Position numbers and translations under genes: made by a program
Shown here: piece by piece, positions 54,486 through 64,000 of the stretch
Layout: each line of letters opens with the position of its first letter
Numbering within the stretch: the stretch's first letter is position 1
Assembly (NCBI GenBank): GCA_017430135.1
Contig: JAFRNM010000004.1
Location: forward strand, 195,499-259,498
Direction: 5' to 3'
Length of the DNA: 64,000 bases
Source of the DNA: Clostridia bacterium
Lineage (GTDB): Bacteria; Bacillota; Clostridia; TANB77; CAG-508
Notes under the pieces: generated by a model
Databases searched by the model: none
Told to the model about the DNA's origin: nothing
The model's input: the letters and a program-made list of their open reading frames with translations, nothing else

Positions 54486-54580
54486 GTCTACTGCACCTCC
54501 TAATAATCTTTTAAATTAAATTGACTAATAATAAGTTTAACACATAATTTGAAAAAAAACAAGTATTTTTTAAAAATTCC

Positions 54581-54608
54581 TTGCAAAATATGAAAAATGT
54601 GTTATAAT
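54581..54608 (+). promoter_or_regulatory. tig promoter
   Basis: TTGCAA (54581-54586), 16-bp spacer, TATAAT (54603-54608). Confidence 0.75.
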
Positions 54609-54637
54609 GATAAGGCTATAGGTAGAGATTTAGTCTC

Positions 54638-54671
54638 CTTAGCTAATAATATATATATATTATTAGCTAAG
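54638..54671 (+). promoter_or_regulatory. 34-bp perfect palindrome in the tig leader
   Basis: CTTAGCTAATAATATAT and its exact inverted copy, preceded by a small GAGA-TTTAG-TCTC hairpin. Lies between promoter and start codon of tig; could stabilise the mRNA or affect translation. Confidence 0.6.
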
Positions 54672-54692
54672 AAAAAAGAAAGGATGAAGAAA

Positions 54693-55976
54693 ATGAGTAG
54701 TAAAGTTGAAAAAACTAAAAATGCAAATGAAGTAAAAATAGAAGTAACAGTAGAGGCTTCAAAATTTGATGAAGCAATAAAAAGAGTATATTTCCAAAGT
54801 GCAAAATATTTCAATATACCTGGATTCAGAAAAGGTAAAGCACCACTTCAAATAGTTGAAAAATACTATGGAAAAGAAATATTCTATGAAGATGCATTTA
54901 ACGAAATAGCACCAGCTGCATTAGAAGAAGCTGTTAAAGAAAATAATTTAGAAGTTGTTAGTAGACCAAATATCGATATAACACAAATCGAAAAAGGAAA
55001 AGATGTTATATTCACAGCTGTAATGCAAACAAAGCCAGAAGCTGAACTTGGAAAATATAAAGGTATAGAAATTAAAAAAATAGAGTATAATGTAACAGAC
55101 AAAGACATTGAAGAAGAATTAAAACATATGCAAGAACATAATTCAAGATTAGTAACAGTAGAAGATAGAGCTGTAAAAAAAGGTGATATCGCTGTAATTG
55201 ATTTTGAAGGATTTGTAGATGATAAAGCATTTGATGGTGGAAAAGGCGAAAATTATGAACTAGAAATAGGAAGTAACACATTTATTCCAGGATTTGAAGA
55301 CCAAGTAATTGGTATGCAAGTTGATGAAGGAAGAGATGTTAAAGTTAAATTCCCAGAAGAATATTTCTCAAAAGACTTAGCTGGAAAAGATGCTGTATTC
55401 AAAGTTACATTACATGAAATTAAGAAAAAAGAATTACCAAAACTAGATGACGAATTTGCAAAAGATGTTAGCGAATTCGATACATTAGAAGAACTTAAAA
55501 AAGATATCAAAGAAAAGAAAGAAAAAGAAAATGCAAACAAAACTAAATATGAAACAGAAGATGCTGTTATAAAAGCTGTTTGCGAAAACTTAAAAGTTGA
55601 AATTCCATCAGGAATGATAGAAACAGAAACAGAAAATATGCTAAAGGATATTGAACAAAGACTATCATACCAAGGTTTAAAATTAGACCAATACTTAAAA
55701 ATGATGGGAAAAACTGAAGAAGAAATGAAAAAAGAATATGAACCACAAGCAATAGACGCTATAAAATCAAGATTTGCATTAGAAAAAGTAATCGAATTAG
55801 AAAAAATAGAAGCAACTGATAAAGAAGTTGAAGAAAAAATAGAAGAAATGGCTAAAAACTATGGAAAAACTGCAGATGACTTTAAAAACAATGAAAATAT
55901 TAAATCATATTTAAAACAAGGTATTTTAAATGAAAAAGCAGTTGATTTCTTAGTTAAAAACGCTAAAATGAAATAA
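54693..55976 (+). CDS. tig: Trigger factor
   Basis: 427-residue ribosome-bound chaperone: ribosome signature GFRKGKAPLQIVEKYYG, FKBP-like PPIase domain (GDIAVIDFEGFVDDKAFDGG), then the C-terminal helical cradle. ATG 54693 is placed 8 bases after AAAGG; ATG 54684 is too close. The frame open from 54597 covers the leader palindrome and is not translated. tig-clpP-clpX is the usual order. Confidence 0.96.
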   Translation: MSSKVEKTKNANEVKIEVTVEASKFDEAIKRVYFQSAKYFNIPGFRKGKAPLQIVEKYYGKEIFYEDAFNEIAPAALEEAVKENNLEVVSRPNIDITQIEKGKDVIFTAVMQTKPEAELGKYKGIEIKKIEYNVTDKDIEEELKHMQEHNSRLVTVEDRAVKKGDIAVIDFEGFVDDKAFDGGKGENYELEIGSNTFIPGFEDQVIGMQVDEGRDVKVKFPEEYFSKDLAGKDAVFKVTLHEIKKKELPKLDDEFAKDVSEFDTLEELKKDIKEKKEKENANKTKYETEDAVIKAVCENLKVEIPSGMIETETENMLKDIEQRLSYQGLKLDQYLKMMGKTEEEMKKEYEPQAIDAIKSRFALEKVIELEKIEATDKEVEEKIEEMAKNYGKTADDFKNNENIKSYLKQGILNEKAVDFLVKNAKMK

Positions 55977-55985
55977 TAAAAGTAG

Positions 55986-56025
55986 TAAAAATTGGGAAAA
56001 TATTCTATTTTCCCAATTTTGTTTT
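55986..56025 (+). terminator. Terminator of tig
   Basis: AAATTGGGAAAATA ... TATTTTCCCAATTTT followed by G and a T run. Confidence 0.88.
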
Positions 56026-56090
56026 TGAAAAAAGTCGAGATTAAATGCATTTTAGTTTTACAAATCACGGAATTTTCACAAGAAGTTTAC

Positions 56091-56118
56091 TTGACAAATT
56101 TAATTGTTAGTATATAAT
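56091..56118 (+). promoter_or_regulatory. clpP-clpX promoter
   Basis: TTGACA (56091-56096), 16-bp spacer, TATAAT (56113-56118). I see no CtsR-type direct repeat. Confidence 0.85.
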
Positions 56119-56145
56119 AAGTACATAAATTAGGGAGGTATTTTT

Positions 56146-56751
56146 ATGTTAGAAAAAAATAGTTTAGTACCATATGTTGTTGAACAAACAAGCAAGGGAG
56201 AAAGATCTTATGATATTTTTTCAAGATTGCTTAAAGATAGAATAATATTCTTAGGAGAAGATGTTAATCCAACTACTTCTAGTTTAGTAATAGCACAATT
56301 ATTATTCTTAGAGTCAGAAGATCCAGATAAAGAAATATATTTATATATAAACTCACCAGGAGGATCTATTACAGACGGAATGGGAATTATAGATACAATG
56401 AACTATATAAAATGCCCAGTTTCTACAATATGTGTAGGAATGGCTGCAAGCATGGGAGCTGCACTATTAGCTGCAGGGGAAAAAGGAAAAAGATTTGCAA
56501 CACCAAATGCAGAAATACTAATTCACCAACCACTAATCGGTGGTGGCGGAATTTCTGGTCAAGCAACTGAAGTTAAAATTCACGCAGATCATTTAGTAAA
56601 AACAAGAGAAAAATTAAATAAATTCTTAAGTGATAGAACAGGTCAATCAATTGAAACAATTGAAAGAGATACAGAAAGAGACAATTACATGACAGCAGAA
56701 GAAGCTTTAAAATATGGATTAATTGATGGAATCATGGAGAAGAGAAGTTAA
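56146..56751 (+). CDS. clpP: ATP-dependent Clp protease proteolytic subunit
   Basis: 201 residues. Catalytic Ser102 ([14 protein letters not shown]), His127 ([10 protein letters not shown]) and Asp175 (ERDTERDN). Forms a 14-subunit chamber with ClpX, whose gene follows at 16 bases. Confidence 0.97.
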   Translation: MLEKNSLVPYVVEQTSKGERSYDIFSRLLKDRIIFLGEDVNPTTSSLVIAQLLFLESEDPDKEIYLYINSPGGSITDGMGIIDTMNYIKCPVSTICVGMAASMGAALLAAGEKGKRFATPNAEILIHQPLIGGGGISGQATEVKIHADHLVKTREKLNKFLSDRTGQSIETIERDTERDNYMTAEEALKYGLIDGIMEKRS

Positions 56752-56767
56752 TTAAAAGGAGAAGTAT

Positions 56768-58084
56768 ATGGCAAAAAACGATATCCCAAGAAGCGTAAGA
56801 TGCTCATTTTGTGGTAAAGCACAGGAAAATGTTAGAAAAATAGTAGCAGGACCTGGAGTATATATATGTGATGAATGTGTTGATTTATGCAATAGCATAA
56901 TAGAAGCAGAATTGTACGAAGAAGATCCTGGATATGAACTAGCAGAACATATTCCAAGCCCAAAAGAAATAAAAGATATATTAGATGAATATGTAATAGG
57001 GCAAGAAGATGCAAAAAAATCTTTGTCTGTTGCAGTGTATAACCATTATAAAAGAATAATGCATGAAGAAGAAGGTTCAAATAAAAAAGATGATGTAGAG
57101 ATTCAAAAAAGTAATATTTTACTTTTAGGACCAACAGGTTGTGGAAAAACATTACTTGCCAAAACATTAGCAAAAATACTAAATGTGCCATTCGCAATAG
57201 CAGATGCTACAACACTTACAGAAGCAGGATATGTTGGAGAAGATGTTGAAAATATTCTTTTAAAACTAATTCAAGCTGCAGATGGAGATGTTCAAAAAGC
57301 AGAAAAAGGAATTATCTATATAGATGAAATAGATAAAATAACAAGAAAGTCTGAAAATACATCAATAACAAGAGATGTAAGTGGAGAAGGTGTGCAACAA
57401 GCACTATTAAAAATAGTTGAAGGAACAGTTGCATCAGTTCCACCACAAGGTGGAAGAAAACATCCAAATCAAGAACTTATACAAATAAATACAGAAAACA
57501 TATTGTTTATTTGTGGTGGAGCTTTTGAAGGATTAGAAAATATAATTAAAGATAGAACAGGCGAAAAAGCTATTGGATTTGGAACTAAGATTCAAAGTAA
57601 AAAGGAAATAGATAAATACGAAATATTTAAAGAATTGTTACCACAAGACTTGCTAAAATTTGGTTTAATTCCAGAATTTATAGGAAGATTGCCAATTATA
57701 ACAACTTTGAAAGACTTAGATAAAGAAGCTTTAGTAAAAATTTTAGTAGAACCTAAAAACGCATTAGTAAAACAATACACTAAATTATTCGAAATTGATG
57801 GAGTTCAACTAGAATTTAAAAAAGAGGCTTTAGAAGCAATAGTGGAAAAAGCTATAGAAAGAAAAACAGGAGCAAGAGGATTAAGGTCAATTATAGAAGA
57901 AATAATGAGAGATATAATGTTTGATATTCCTTCAAATCCTGATATTGTAAAATGTATAATAACTAAGGAAACTGTAATTGATAAAAAAGCCCCAGAGGTA
58001 GTAATAAGCGAATTGCCACAAGAAAAAAATCTTCTAAAAAAAACAAGAAGAATATCAGATAAAGATAAAAAAGAAACAGCATAA
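56768..58084 (+). CDS. clpX: Clp protease ATPase subunit ClpX
   Basis: 438 residues. N-terminal zinc domain ([19 protein letters not shown]), AAA+ core with [25 protein letters not shown], the pore loop GYVG and sensor 2 [10 protein letters not shown]. Unfolds substrates for ClpP. Confidence 0.97.
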   Translation: MAKNDIPRSVRCSFCGKAQENVRKIVAGPGVYICDECVDLCNSIIEAELYEEDPGYELAEHIPSPKEIKDILDEYVIGQEDAKKSLSVAVYNHYKRIMHEEEGSNKKDDVEIQKSNILLLGPTGCGKTLLAKTLAKILNVPFAIADATTLTEAGYVGEDVENILLKLIQAADGDVQKAEKGIIYIDEIDKITRKSENTSITRDVSGEGVQQALLKIVEGTVASVPPQGGRKHPNQELIQINTENILFICGGAFEGLENIIKDRTGEKAIGFGTKIQSKKEIDKYEIFKELLPQDLLKFGLIPEFIGRLPIITTLKDLDKEALVKILVEPKNALVKQYTKLFEIDGVQLEFKKEALEAIVEKAIERKTGARGLRSIIEEIMRDIMFDIPSNPDIVKCIITKETVIDKKAPEVVISELPQEKNLLKKTRRISDKDKKETA

Positions 58085-58092
58085 AACACAAG

Positions 58093-58122
58093 AAGGTTAT
58101 TTCAAATAGAAATAGCCTTTTT
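58093..58122 (+). terminator. Terminator of clpX
   Basis: AAGGTTATTTC-AAATA-GAAATAGCCTT followed by T residues. Confidence 0.85.
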
Positions 58123-58183
58123 ACTTTATTGGAGTAGCTTATTATTTAGTACTGAAAAAACTGAGATTTTTCTTGGTTTGTAC

Positions 58184-58212
58184 TTGTAAAAACACATATT
58201 TTAGTGTAAAAT
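58184..58212 (+). promoter_or_regulatory. Promoter of the alanine racemase-like gene
   Basis: TTGTAA (58184-58189), 17-bp spacer, TAAAAT (58207-58212). Confidence 0.6.
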
Positions 58213-58270
58213 ACATAAAGTGAAAGCAAAATAAGAGATATGCTAACAAATCAAAAATTCGGAGGAAAAA

Positions 58271-59392
58271 ATGAAAGCTCTTGTTATAGATAAAGCAGAT
58301 TTTAGACACAATATAGAAAGTGTAAAAAAATATGCAGAGAAAACTTTACCAGATGATAATGGAAACAAATTAAAAATAATTGCAGTAGTAAAAGCAAATG
58401 GGTATGGTTATGGATTAGTACCATATACACAATTTTTAATAGATAATGGAATGGATTTTTTTGCAGTAGCAACAATAGAAGAAGCATTAAAGCTTAGGAA
58501 AGCTGGCATAAAAGAAAATATTTTGATGCTATCTTCAACCGCAATAAAAGAAGAAGTTGAAAGATTAGTAGAAAACAACATAATAATAACAGTGGGTTCA
58601 AAAGAAGCTGCACAAGTTGCAAATGAAATTGGAAAAGAACAAAATAAAAAGATAAGATGCCACTTAAAAATAGATACAGGGTTTGGAAGATATGGTTTTA
58701 TATATAGTGATAGAGATAAAATTGTGGAAGCCATAAAACCATTAGAAAATCTAAAAATAGAAGGAACATTTACACATTTTTCAATTGCATTTTATAATAA
58801 AGATGAATACACCAAATTACAATTCAAAAGATTTATAGATTGTATAGAAGTGCTAAAAATGAATGAAATAGAAACAGGAATGTTACATTGTTGTAATTCA
58901 TCTGCGTTTATAAAATTTCCAGAAATGCACTTAAATGCTGTAAGAATCGGGTCTTGTTTTACAGGAAAAATGGCATTTACAAATACATTAGGGTTAAAAC
59001 CAATTGGTGAATTTAAAACAAATGTGGTAGAAATAAAAACACTTCCAAAAGGTTTTAACGTAGGTTATTCAAATGCATATACAACTACAAAAGAAACCAA
59101 AGTAGCAATAATACCAGTAGGAAATATGACAGCTTTAAATATGGATTGTGCAGATGATATGTTTAGATTTGTAGACAAGTTAAGAGACTTCATGGGAGCT
59201 TTCAAAAGACTTTTTAAAAAAAGAATGTTATACGTTAATGTAAATAATCAAAAATGTCCAATACTAGGCAGAATTGGGACATATCATGTAACTGTTGATA
59301 TTACCGGAAAAAATGTAAATATTGGTGATGAAGTTATTGTTGATATTAATCCCAAATATTTGGATTCAAGTATTGAAAGGATTTATATTTAA
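58271..59392 (+). CDS. alr: Alanine racemase-family PLP enzyme
   Basis: 373 residues. Fold-type III PLP barrel with catalytic Lys41 (AVVKANGYGYG), KIDTGFGRYGF and a second-domain Tyr in VGYSNAYTTTK. The usual GRVCMDQ...D motif of alanine racemases reads GRIGTYHVTVDIT, so the substrate pocket on the second domain differs. Likely provides D-alanine for the wall, but another amino acid is possible. Confidence 0.82.
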   Translation: MKALVIDKADFRHNIESVKKYAEKTLPDDNGNKLKIIAVVKANGYGYGLVPYTQFLIDNGMDFFAVATIEEALKLRKAGIKENILMLSSTAIKEEVERLVENNIIITVGSKEAAQVANEIGKEQNKKIRCHLKIDTGFGRYGFIYSDRDKIVEAIKPLENLKIEGTFTHFSIAFYNKDEYTKLQFKRFIDCIEVLKMNEIETGMLHCCNSSAFIKFPEMHLNAVRIGSCFTGKMAFTNTLGLKPIGEFKTNVVEIKTLPKGFNVGYSNAYTTTKETKVAIIPVGNMTALNMDCADDMFRFVDKLRDFMGAFKRLFKKRMLYVNVNNQKCPILGRIGTYHVTVDITGKNVNIGDEVIVDINPKYLDSSIERIYI

Positions 59393-59443
59393 TTAAAATT
59401 TTATGTATAAATAATATATTTATACAAAAGAGGAGAAAATAGT

Positions 59444-60466
59444 ATGGAAGAAAAAAGTGTTTTGAGAAAAGGTTTTTTTAAAAAAGTTTGGTACTCAATA
59501 TTTAAAATAGAAAAATATGGCGAAATGGCAGCAGAAGGAGTTCCAAGAGCAATATTTTACACAATAAAATTAGCATTAGTTATAGCACTAATAACAGCAT
59601 TAGGCTCATTATATCAAGCAAATCAATTAGTAAATAAAGGAAAAGACTTTCTAGAAACGCAAGTTGGAGAATTTACTTATAAAGAAGGAATGCTAAATGT
59701 AGAAAAGGAAGAGCCAATTATAGCTCCAAGTTCACAATTTGGTCAAATAATAATAAACACAAAAACAGAAACAGAAGAAGAAATGGAACAAATTGTAAAT
59801 TCAATACAAACTTCAAAAGGAATAGTGTTATTAAAAGATAGAGTTGTTGCAAAAGGAATTTCTCAAAAAAATTTTGTAACATACAAATATGCAGATTTAC
59901 TAAATGGAACAGGAATACAAGAAATAAATAAACAAGATGTAATAAATCTATTTAATGGGGATAATTTGGGGAAAATTTATCTTGCAATAGTGGTTGCATT
60001 AACGCTATATATGCTATTAAATTACACATTACAAATCTTGTGGTATAATGTTGTATTAAGTATGTTTGGTTTTGTAGTAACATTTTTCTCAAAAATAAAA
60101 ATGAGATATGCTGCTTTATTTAATATGTCATGTTATGCATTTACACTATCAATCTTATTACAAGGAATTTATGTATTAGTAAATATATTCTGGAGTTTTG
60201 AAATAAGATACTTCCAAGTAATGTATGTGACGGTAGCAGCAATATATTTAATTGCAGCAATTTTCTTAATTAAAACAGAATTCTTAAAACAAAAAATTGA
60301 AGCATCAAAACTAGTTGAAATAAAGAAAAAAGAAAACGAAGAAAAAGAAGAAAATAAAGAAGAGAAAGAAGATAAAAAACAAGAAGAACCTGAAAAGAAA
60401 GAAAAAACAAAAGATAAAGAAAATGAAAAGAAGAATGGAGCAGAACCAGAAGGTTCACAAGCATAG
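59444..60466 (+). CDS. DUF1189-like membrane protein
   Basis: 340 residues. Cytoplasmic start, membrane segment at about 37-55, an external domain, then four membrane segments (about 175-290) and a long highly charged Lys/Glu C-terminal tail. The layout matches DUF1189 proteins of unknown function. 15 bases before ftsH, probably the same operon. Confidence 0.75.
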   Translation: MEEKSVLRKGFFKKVWYSIFKIEKYGEMAAEGVPRAIFYTIKLALVIALITALGSLYQANQLVNKGKDFLETQVGEFTYKEGMLNVEKEEPIIAPSSQFGQIIINTKTETEEEMEQIVNSIQTSKGIVLLKDRVVAKGISQKNFVTYKYADLLNGTGIQEINKQDVINLFNGDNLGKIYLAIVVALTLYMLLNYTLQILWYNVVLSMFGFVVTFFSKIKMRYAALFNMSCYAFTLSILLQGIYVLVNIFWSFEIRYFQVMYVTVAAIYLIAAIFLIKTEFLKQKIEASKLVEIKKKENEEKEENKEEKEDKKQEEPEKKEKTKDKENEKKNGAEPEGSQA

Positions 60467-60481
60467 AAGGAGAAAAATTAG

Positions 60482-62284
60482 ATGAGTAAAAAAGGAAATA
60501 ACAAAAACAATGCAAGCAAAAAGTTTTTAATAGGAATTATTATATTCTTATGTATTGCAATCATTGCAGGTTTTGCGGCATATCTTATAATGAATAAAAA
60601 TAAAGACGAAAAAGATGACAAAACTCTTGCATATACAGATTTAATAAAAGAAATATCTTATGGAAATGTAGAAAAAGTTGAAATGACAGTTGGCAGTACA
60701 TCTGTTAAAGTAAAAATAAAAAATGACGAAGAAGAAAAGTCAGCATTAGTACCTGATACAGAAAGTTTTGTATCTTTAATTCAACAAAAAGTTGCGGAAG
60801 GAAATGAAATAGAATTGATACAAAATCCAAAAGGATTTCTAGCACAATTTGCATCAATTTTAATATCATTTTTACCAACGCTTATAATGCTTTCATTATT
60901 TGTAATGATATTCAAAATGCAAGGACTAGGCGAAAAAGGTAAAGTATATGATGAAACAGAAAGAAAAACTAAAATAAAATTTGATGATGTTGCAGGACTT
61001 GATGAAGAAAAACAAGAAATGATAGAAATAGTAGATTTCTTAAAAAAACCAGAAAAATTTGCAAAAATGGGAGCAAGAGTTCCAAGAGGTGTATTATTAA
61101 ATGGTAAGCCAGGAACTGGTAAAACTCTTATAGCAAAAGCAATTGCTGGAGAAGCAAATGTACCATTTATATCAATGAGTGGTTCAGAATTTATAGAAAT
61201 GTTTGCAGGTTTAGGAGCATCAAGGGTTAGAAAACTATTTGAAAAAGCTAGAAAACTTGCTCCATGTATAGTTTTTATAGATGAAATTGATGCAATAGGT
61301 TCAAGAAGAACAACCAATAGTGGAGCGGAATCTGAAAATAATCAAACTCTAAATCAATTATTAGTTGAAATGGATGGATTTGGGTCAGAAGAAACTATAA
61401 TAGTTTTAGCAGCTACAAACAGACCAGAAATGCTAGATAAAGCACTTTTAAGGCCAGGAAGATTTGATAGACAAATTACAATTCCTGCACCAGATTTAAG
61501 AGGAAGATTAGAAATATTAAAAATACATTCAAGAGAAAAGAAATTGTCAGATGAAATAAACCTAGAAAGCATTGCAGAAGATACAGCAGGATATACAGGG
61601 GCAGAACTTGCAAATATTTTAAACGAAGCTGCAATAATTGCTACAATAAATGGACATATAGAAATAGAAAATAGTGATATAGAAGAAGCTGTTAAAAAAG
61701 TAACAGTGGGGTTAGAAAAAAGAACAAGAAAATATTCAGATAAAGATAAAAGATTAACAGCATATCACGAGGCAGGTCACGCAGTAGTAAGCAGATATTT
61801 ACCAACTCAAACAGATGTAAAAGAAATATCAATAATACCAAGAGGTGTAGCTGGTGGTTACACAATGTATAAATCTGATGATGATAAATATTATATATCT
61901 AAAACAGAAATGAAAGAAAAACTAATTGCATTACTTGGTGGTAGAGCAGCAGAAGAATTAGTAATAAATGATATTTCAACAGGAGCTTCAAATGATATAG
62001 AAGTAGCTACTCAAATTGCAAGAGATATGGTTACAAAATATGGAATGAGTGAAGTTCTAGGTCCAATAGACTTCCAGGGAAAAGAACCATACGAAATGCA
62101 AATGTTTGGAGAAAACATTGGAGATGTAATTGGAGCTGAAGTTAAGAAATTAATAGATACAGCATATAAACAAGCAATAGAACTACTTATAGCACATAGA
62201 GATAAATTAGATTTAATTGCTGAAACTTTAATTAGACAAGAAAAAATCAACGAAGCTCAATTTAATGAATTATTTGGAAAATAA
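60482..62284 (+). CDS. ftsH: ATP-dependent zinc metalloprotease FtsH
   Basis: 600 residues. Two membrane segments (about 15-37 and 123-145), AAA+ domain (LNGKPGTGKTLIAKAIAGEA, PCIVFIDEIDAIG, SRH second region RPGRFDRQI) and the protease motif HEAGH (His429, Glu430, His433). Degrades membrane and short-lived proteins; in Bacillus linked to sporulation. Confidence 0.97.
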   Translation: MSKKGNNKNNASKKFLIGIIIFLCIAIIAGFAAYLIMNKNKDEKDDKTLAYTDLIKEISYGNVEKVEMTVGSTSVKVKIKNDEEEKSALVPDTESFVSLIQQKVAEGNEIELIQNPKGFLAQFASILISFLPTLIMLSLFVMIFKMQGLGEKGKVYDETERKTKIKFDDVAGLDEEKQEMIEIVDFLKKPEKFAKMGARVPRGVLLNGKPGTGKTLIAKAIAGEANVPFISMSGSEFIEMFAGLGASRVRKLFEKARKLAPCIVFIDEIDAIGSRRTTNSGAESENNQTLNQLLVEMDGFGSEETIIVLAATNRPEMLDKALLRPGRFDRQITIPAPDLRGRLEILKIHSREKKLSDEINLESIAEDTAGYTGAELANILNEAAIIATINGHIEIENSDIEEAVKKVTVGLEKRTRKYSDKDKRLTAYHEAGHAVVSRYLPTQTDVKEISIIPRGVAGGYTMYKSDDDKYYISKTEMKEKLIALLGGRAAEELVINDISTGASNDIEVATQIARDMVTKYGMSEVLGPIDFQGKEPYEMQMFGENIGDVIGAEVKKLIDTAYKQAIELLIAHRDKLDLIAETLIRQEKINEAQFNELFGK

Positions 62285-62288
62285 AAAC

Positions 62289-62319
62289 AAAAAAGAATAC
62301 TTTACAAGTATTCTTTTTT
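62289..62319 (+). terminator. Terminator of ftsH
   Basis: AAAAGAATAC-TTTACAA-GTATTCTTTT with A and T flanks. Confidence 0.92.
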
Positions 62320-62373
62320 AGTATAGAATTACATTATATAAAACAAACTAAAAGATAAGAAAGGTGTAAAGTT

Positions 62374-63201
62374 ATGAAAATTACAGATATAAAGGAATTG
62401 GAGAATAAGGCTAAAGAAGTTAGAAAAGGCATAATAGAAGCTGTTTATAGTAATAAATCTGGACATCCAGGTGGTTCACTTTCAATTGCAGATATTATGA
62501 CAGTTTTATATTTTAATCAATTAAATATTGATGAAAAAAATCCTAAATGGGAAGAAAGAGATAGACTTGTTTTATCTAAAGGACATTGTTCGCCTTCATT
62601 ATATAGCTGTTTAGCCAATAGAGGATTTTTCGATGTAGAAAAATTAAAAACATTTAGAAATATAGAAAGCAATTTACAAGGACATCCAGATATGAACAAA
62701 GTTCCAGGTGTAGATATGACATCAGGTTCATTAGGACAAGGATTATCAAGTGCAAATGGTATGGCGATTGCAGGAAAAATGGATAACAAAAATTATAGAG
62801 TTTACTGCATTTTAGGAGATGGCGAAATAGAAGAAGGCCAAATTTGGGAAGCTGCAATGACAGCAAACAAATACAAGCTAGACAATTTATGTGTAATTGT
62901 AGACAATAATAATTTACAAATAGATGGAACAATAGAAGAAGTAATGAGCTCATACCCAATAGATGAAAAATTTAAAAGCTTTGGATTTCAAGTAATAAAC
63001 ATAGATGGACACAATATTCAAGAAATAATAGATGCCTTTGATGTAGCAAAAAATGTAAAAGAAAAACCAACATGCATAATAGCAAAAACAATTAAGGGAA
63101 AAGGCATTTCATTCATGGAAAACAAGGCGGAATGGCATGGAAAAGCACCAAGTGAAGAAGAATACAAAATTGCAATGGAAGAATTAGGAGGTGCTAGATA
63201 A
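62374..63201 (+). CDS. Transketolase, N-terminal subunit
   Basis: 275 residues holding the TPP-binding half: SGHPGGSLSIADI, HPDMNKVPGVDMTSGSLGQG, and the TPP motif GDGEIEEGQIWEAAM ... DNNN. Split transketolases of this kind are common in clostridia and archaea. Stop overlaps the start of the next gene (TAATG). Confidence 0.95.
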   Translation: MKITDIKELENKAKEVRKGIIEAVYSNKSGHPGGSLSIADIMTVLYFNQLNIDEKNPKWEERDRLVLSKGHCSPSLYSCLANRGFFDVEKLKTFRNIESNLQGHPDMNKVPGVDMTSGSLGQGLSSANGMAIAGKMDNKNYRVYCILGDGEIEEGQIWEAAMTANKYKLDNLCVIVDNNNLQIDGTIEEVMSSYPIDEKFKSFGFQVINIDGHNIQEIIDAFDVAKNVKEKPTCIIAKTIKGKGISFMENKAEWHGKAPSEEEYKIAMEELGGAR

Positions 63202-64000
63202 TGAAAGAAGAAAAGAAAGCTACAAGACAAAGCTATGGAGAAGCATTAGCTGAATTAGGAAGAAAAAATAAAGATATAGTTGTGCTAGATGCAGACTTAG
63301 CAGGAGCTACAAAAACGAGTATATTTGCGAAAGAATTTCCAGAAAGATTTTTCGATATAGGAATTGCGGAAGCAGACATGATAGGAACAGCAGCGGGAAT
63401 GACAACATGTGGTAAAATTCCATATGCAAGCACATTTGCAGTATTTGCAGCAGGAAGAGCTTATGACCAAATAAGAAATAGTGTGTGTTATCCTAAATTA
63501 AATGTAAAAATCTGTGCAACACATAGTGGAATAACAGTTGGAGAAGATGGAGCAACACACCAAATGATAGAAGATATTTCTTTGATGAGAACACTTCCAA
63601 ACATTACAGTGATGTCAGTTTCAGATGACATACAAACAAAATGGGCAGTGGAAGAAATATCAAAAATAAAAGGTCCTGTATATTTAAGACTTGGAAGACT
63701 TGCAACACCTATGATCTATGACGAAACACAAAAATTTGAAATTGAAAAAGCAATTCAAATAGGAGAAGGAACAGATGCAACAGTATTTGCAACAGGAGTA
63801 ACTGTTTCAGAAGCTTTAAAAGCCAAAGAAGAATTAGAAAAACAAGGAATTAATATTAGAGTAGTTGATATTCACACAATCAAGCCAATAGACAGAGAAA
63901 CAATCATAAGATGTGCAAAAGAAACTAAAAAACTAATTTCAATAGAAGATCACAGTATAATAGGTGGGTTGGGTTCTGCCATAGCAGAAGTGCTAACAGA
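63201..64000 (+). CDS. Transketolase, C-terminal subunit (partial)
   Basis: 266 codons to the right edge, continuing beyond. TPP pyrimidine-binding domain with DIGIAEADMIGTAAGM (catalytic Glu in IAEA), THSGITVGEDGATHQ and VYLRLGR, then the C-terminal domain (VVDIHTIKPID). Works with the N-terminal subunit to move two-carbon units in the pentose phosphate pathway. Translation coupled to it. Confidence 0.95.
   Translation, partial: MKEEKKATRQSYGEALAELGRKNKDIVVLDADLAGATKTSIFAKEFPERFFDIGIAEADMIGTAAGMTTCGKIPYASTFAVFAAGRAYDQIRNSVCYPKLNVKICATHSGITVGEDGATHQMIEDISLMRTLPNITVMSVSDDIQTKWAVEEISKIKGPVYLRLGRLATPMIYDETQKFEIEKAIQIGEGTDATVFATGVTVSEALKAKEELEKQGINIRVVDIHTIKPIDRETIIRCAKETKKLISIEDHSIIGGLGSAIAEVLT

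Noticed and set aside
54597..54692. Longer trigger factor start
   Set aside because: The extra codons span the -10 and leader palindrome.

Overview
The window is low-GC, AT-biased DNA from a spore-forming member of the Clostridia, probably an uncultured anaerobe. The evidence is gene content: sporulation genes (pdaA-like deacetylase, yqfC, yqfD, a 25-residue spoVM, spoVB-type flippase), Firmicutes-type operon order (hrcA-grpE-dnaK-dnaJ under CIRCE, ylxM-ffh-rpsP-khpA-rimM-rplS, gatCAB, tig-clpP-clpX), an Agr peptide quorum-sensing locus, and TTGACA-17-TATAAT promoters. The standard code with TGA as stop is used. No species name can be given from sequence alone.

Layout. 1-1.2 kb: end of an rRNA-type methyltransferase gene and a pseudouridine synthase. 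1.3-6.2 kb: agrB and a very short agrD facing a convergent agrC/agrA pair, with a group IIC-like intron inserted just past the agrD terminator. 6.5-15.2 kb: two small unknown or immunity-like genes, then a sporulation and housekeeping string (pdaA, yqfC, yqfD, an unknown gene in the usual phoH slot, ybeY, DUF3048 protein, YlbF-family, a membrane HExxH protein, engB, PH-domain protein). 15.2-20.5 kb: heat-shock operon with two CIRCE-like operators, followed by a separately promoted and terminated tRNA-like RNA with an abnormal anticodon loop. 20.6-28.1 kb: accessory stretch (LysM protein, small alarmone synthetase, a 1310-residue helicase-PLD protein resembling single-gene Mokosh type II defence, a spore-photoproduct-lyase-family radical SAM protein, Nudix hydrolase, a compositionally foreign nucleotidyltransferase). 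28.2-34.7 kb: cysS, an esterase, rlmN, an acyltransferase/DUF6320 pair, ttcA-like gene, tRNA-Gly. 34.8-39.05 kb: accessory island (dinD with a LexA-like box, a small helical protein, a frameshifted metalloprotease-like gene, a GC-richer two-gene membrane cassette). 39.1-50.4 kb: ribosomal proteins, SRP, HU, a frameshifted spoVB, gatCAB, tRNA-Leu. 50.5-64 kb: ferredoxin-flavodoxin protein, secG, rnr, spoVM, rpmB, tig, clpP, clpX, alr-like gene, ftsH and split transketolase (second subunit runs off the window).

The most unusual large-scale pattern is a population of intergenic palindromes. At least three families are dispersed here: a GC-rich core inside AT-rich perfect inverted arms (248-379, 47117-47235, probably 44178-44308); a long hairpin that starts at a TGA stop codon and whose arms also mirror the last codons of the upstream gene (1103-1185, 53648-53739); and a short hairpin plus conserved tail (20497-20548, 46582-46640, partly 50226-50272). 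Others (34539-34580, 16358-16574, 8860-8924) share the architecture without obvious sequence identity. These, the tRNA-like RNA and the helicase-PLD gene are the best candidates for undescribed biology.
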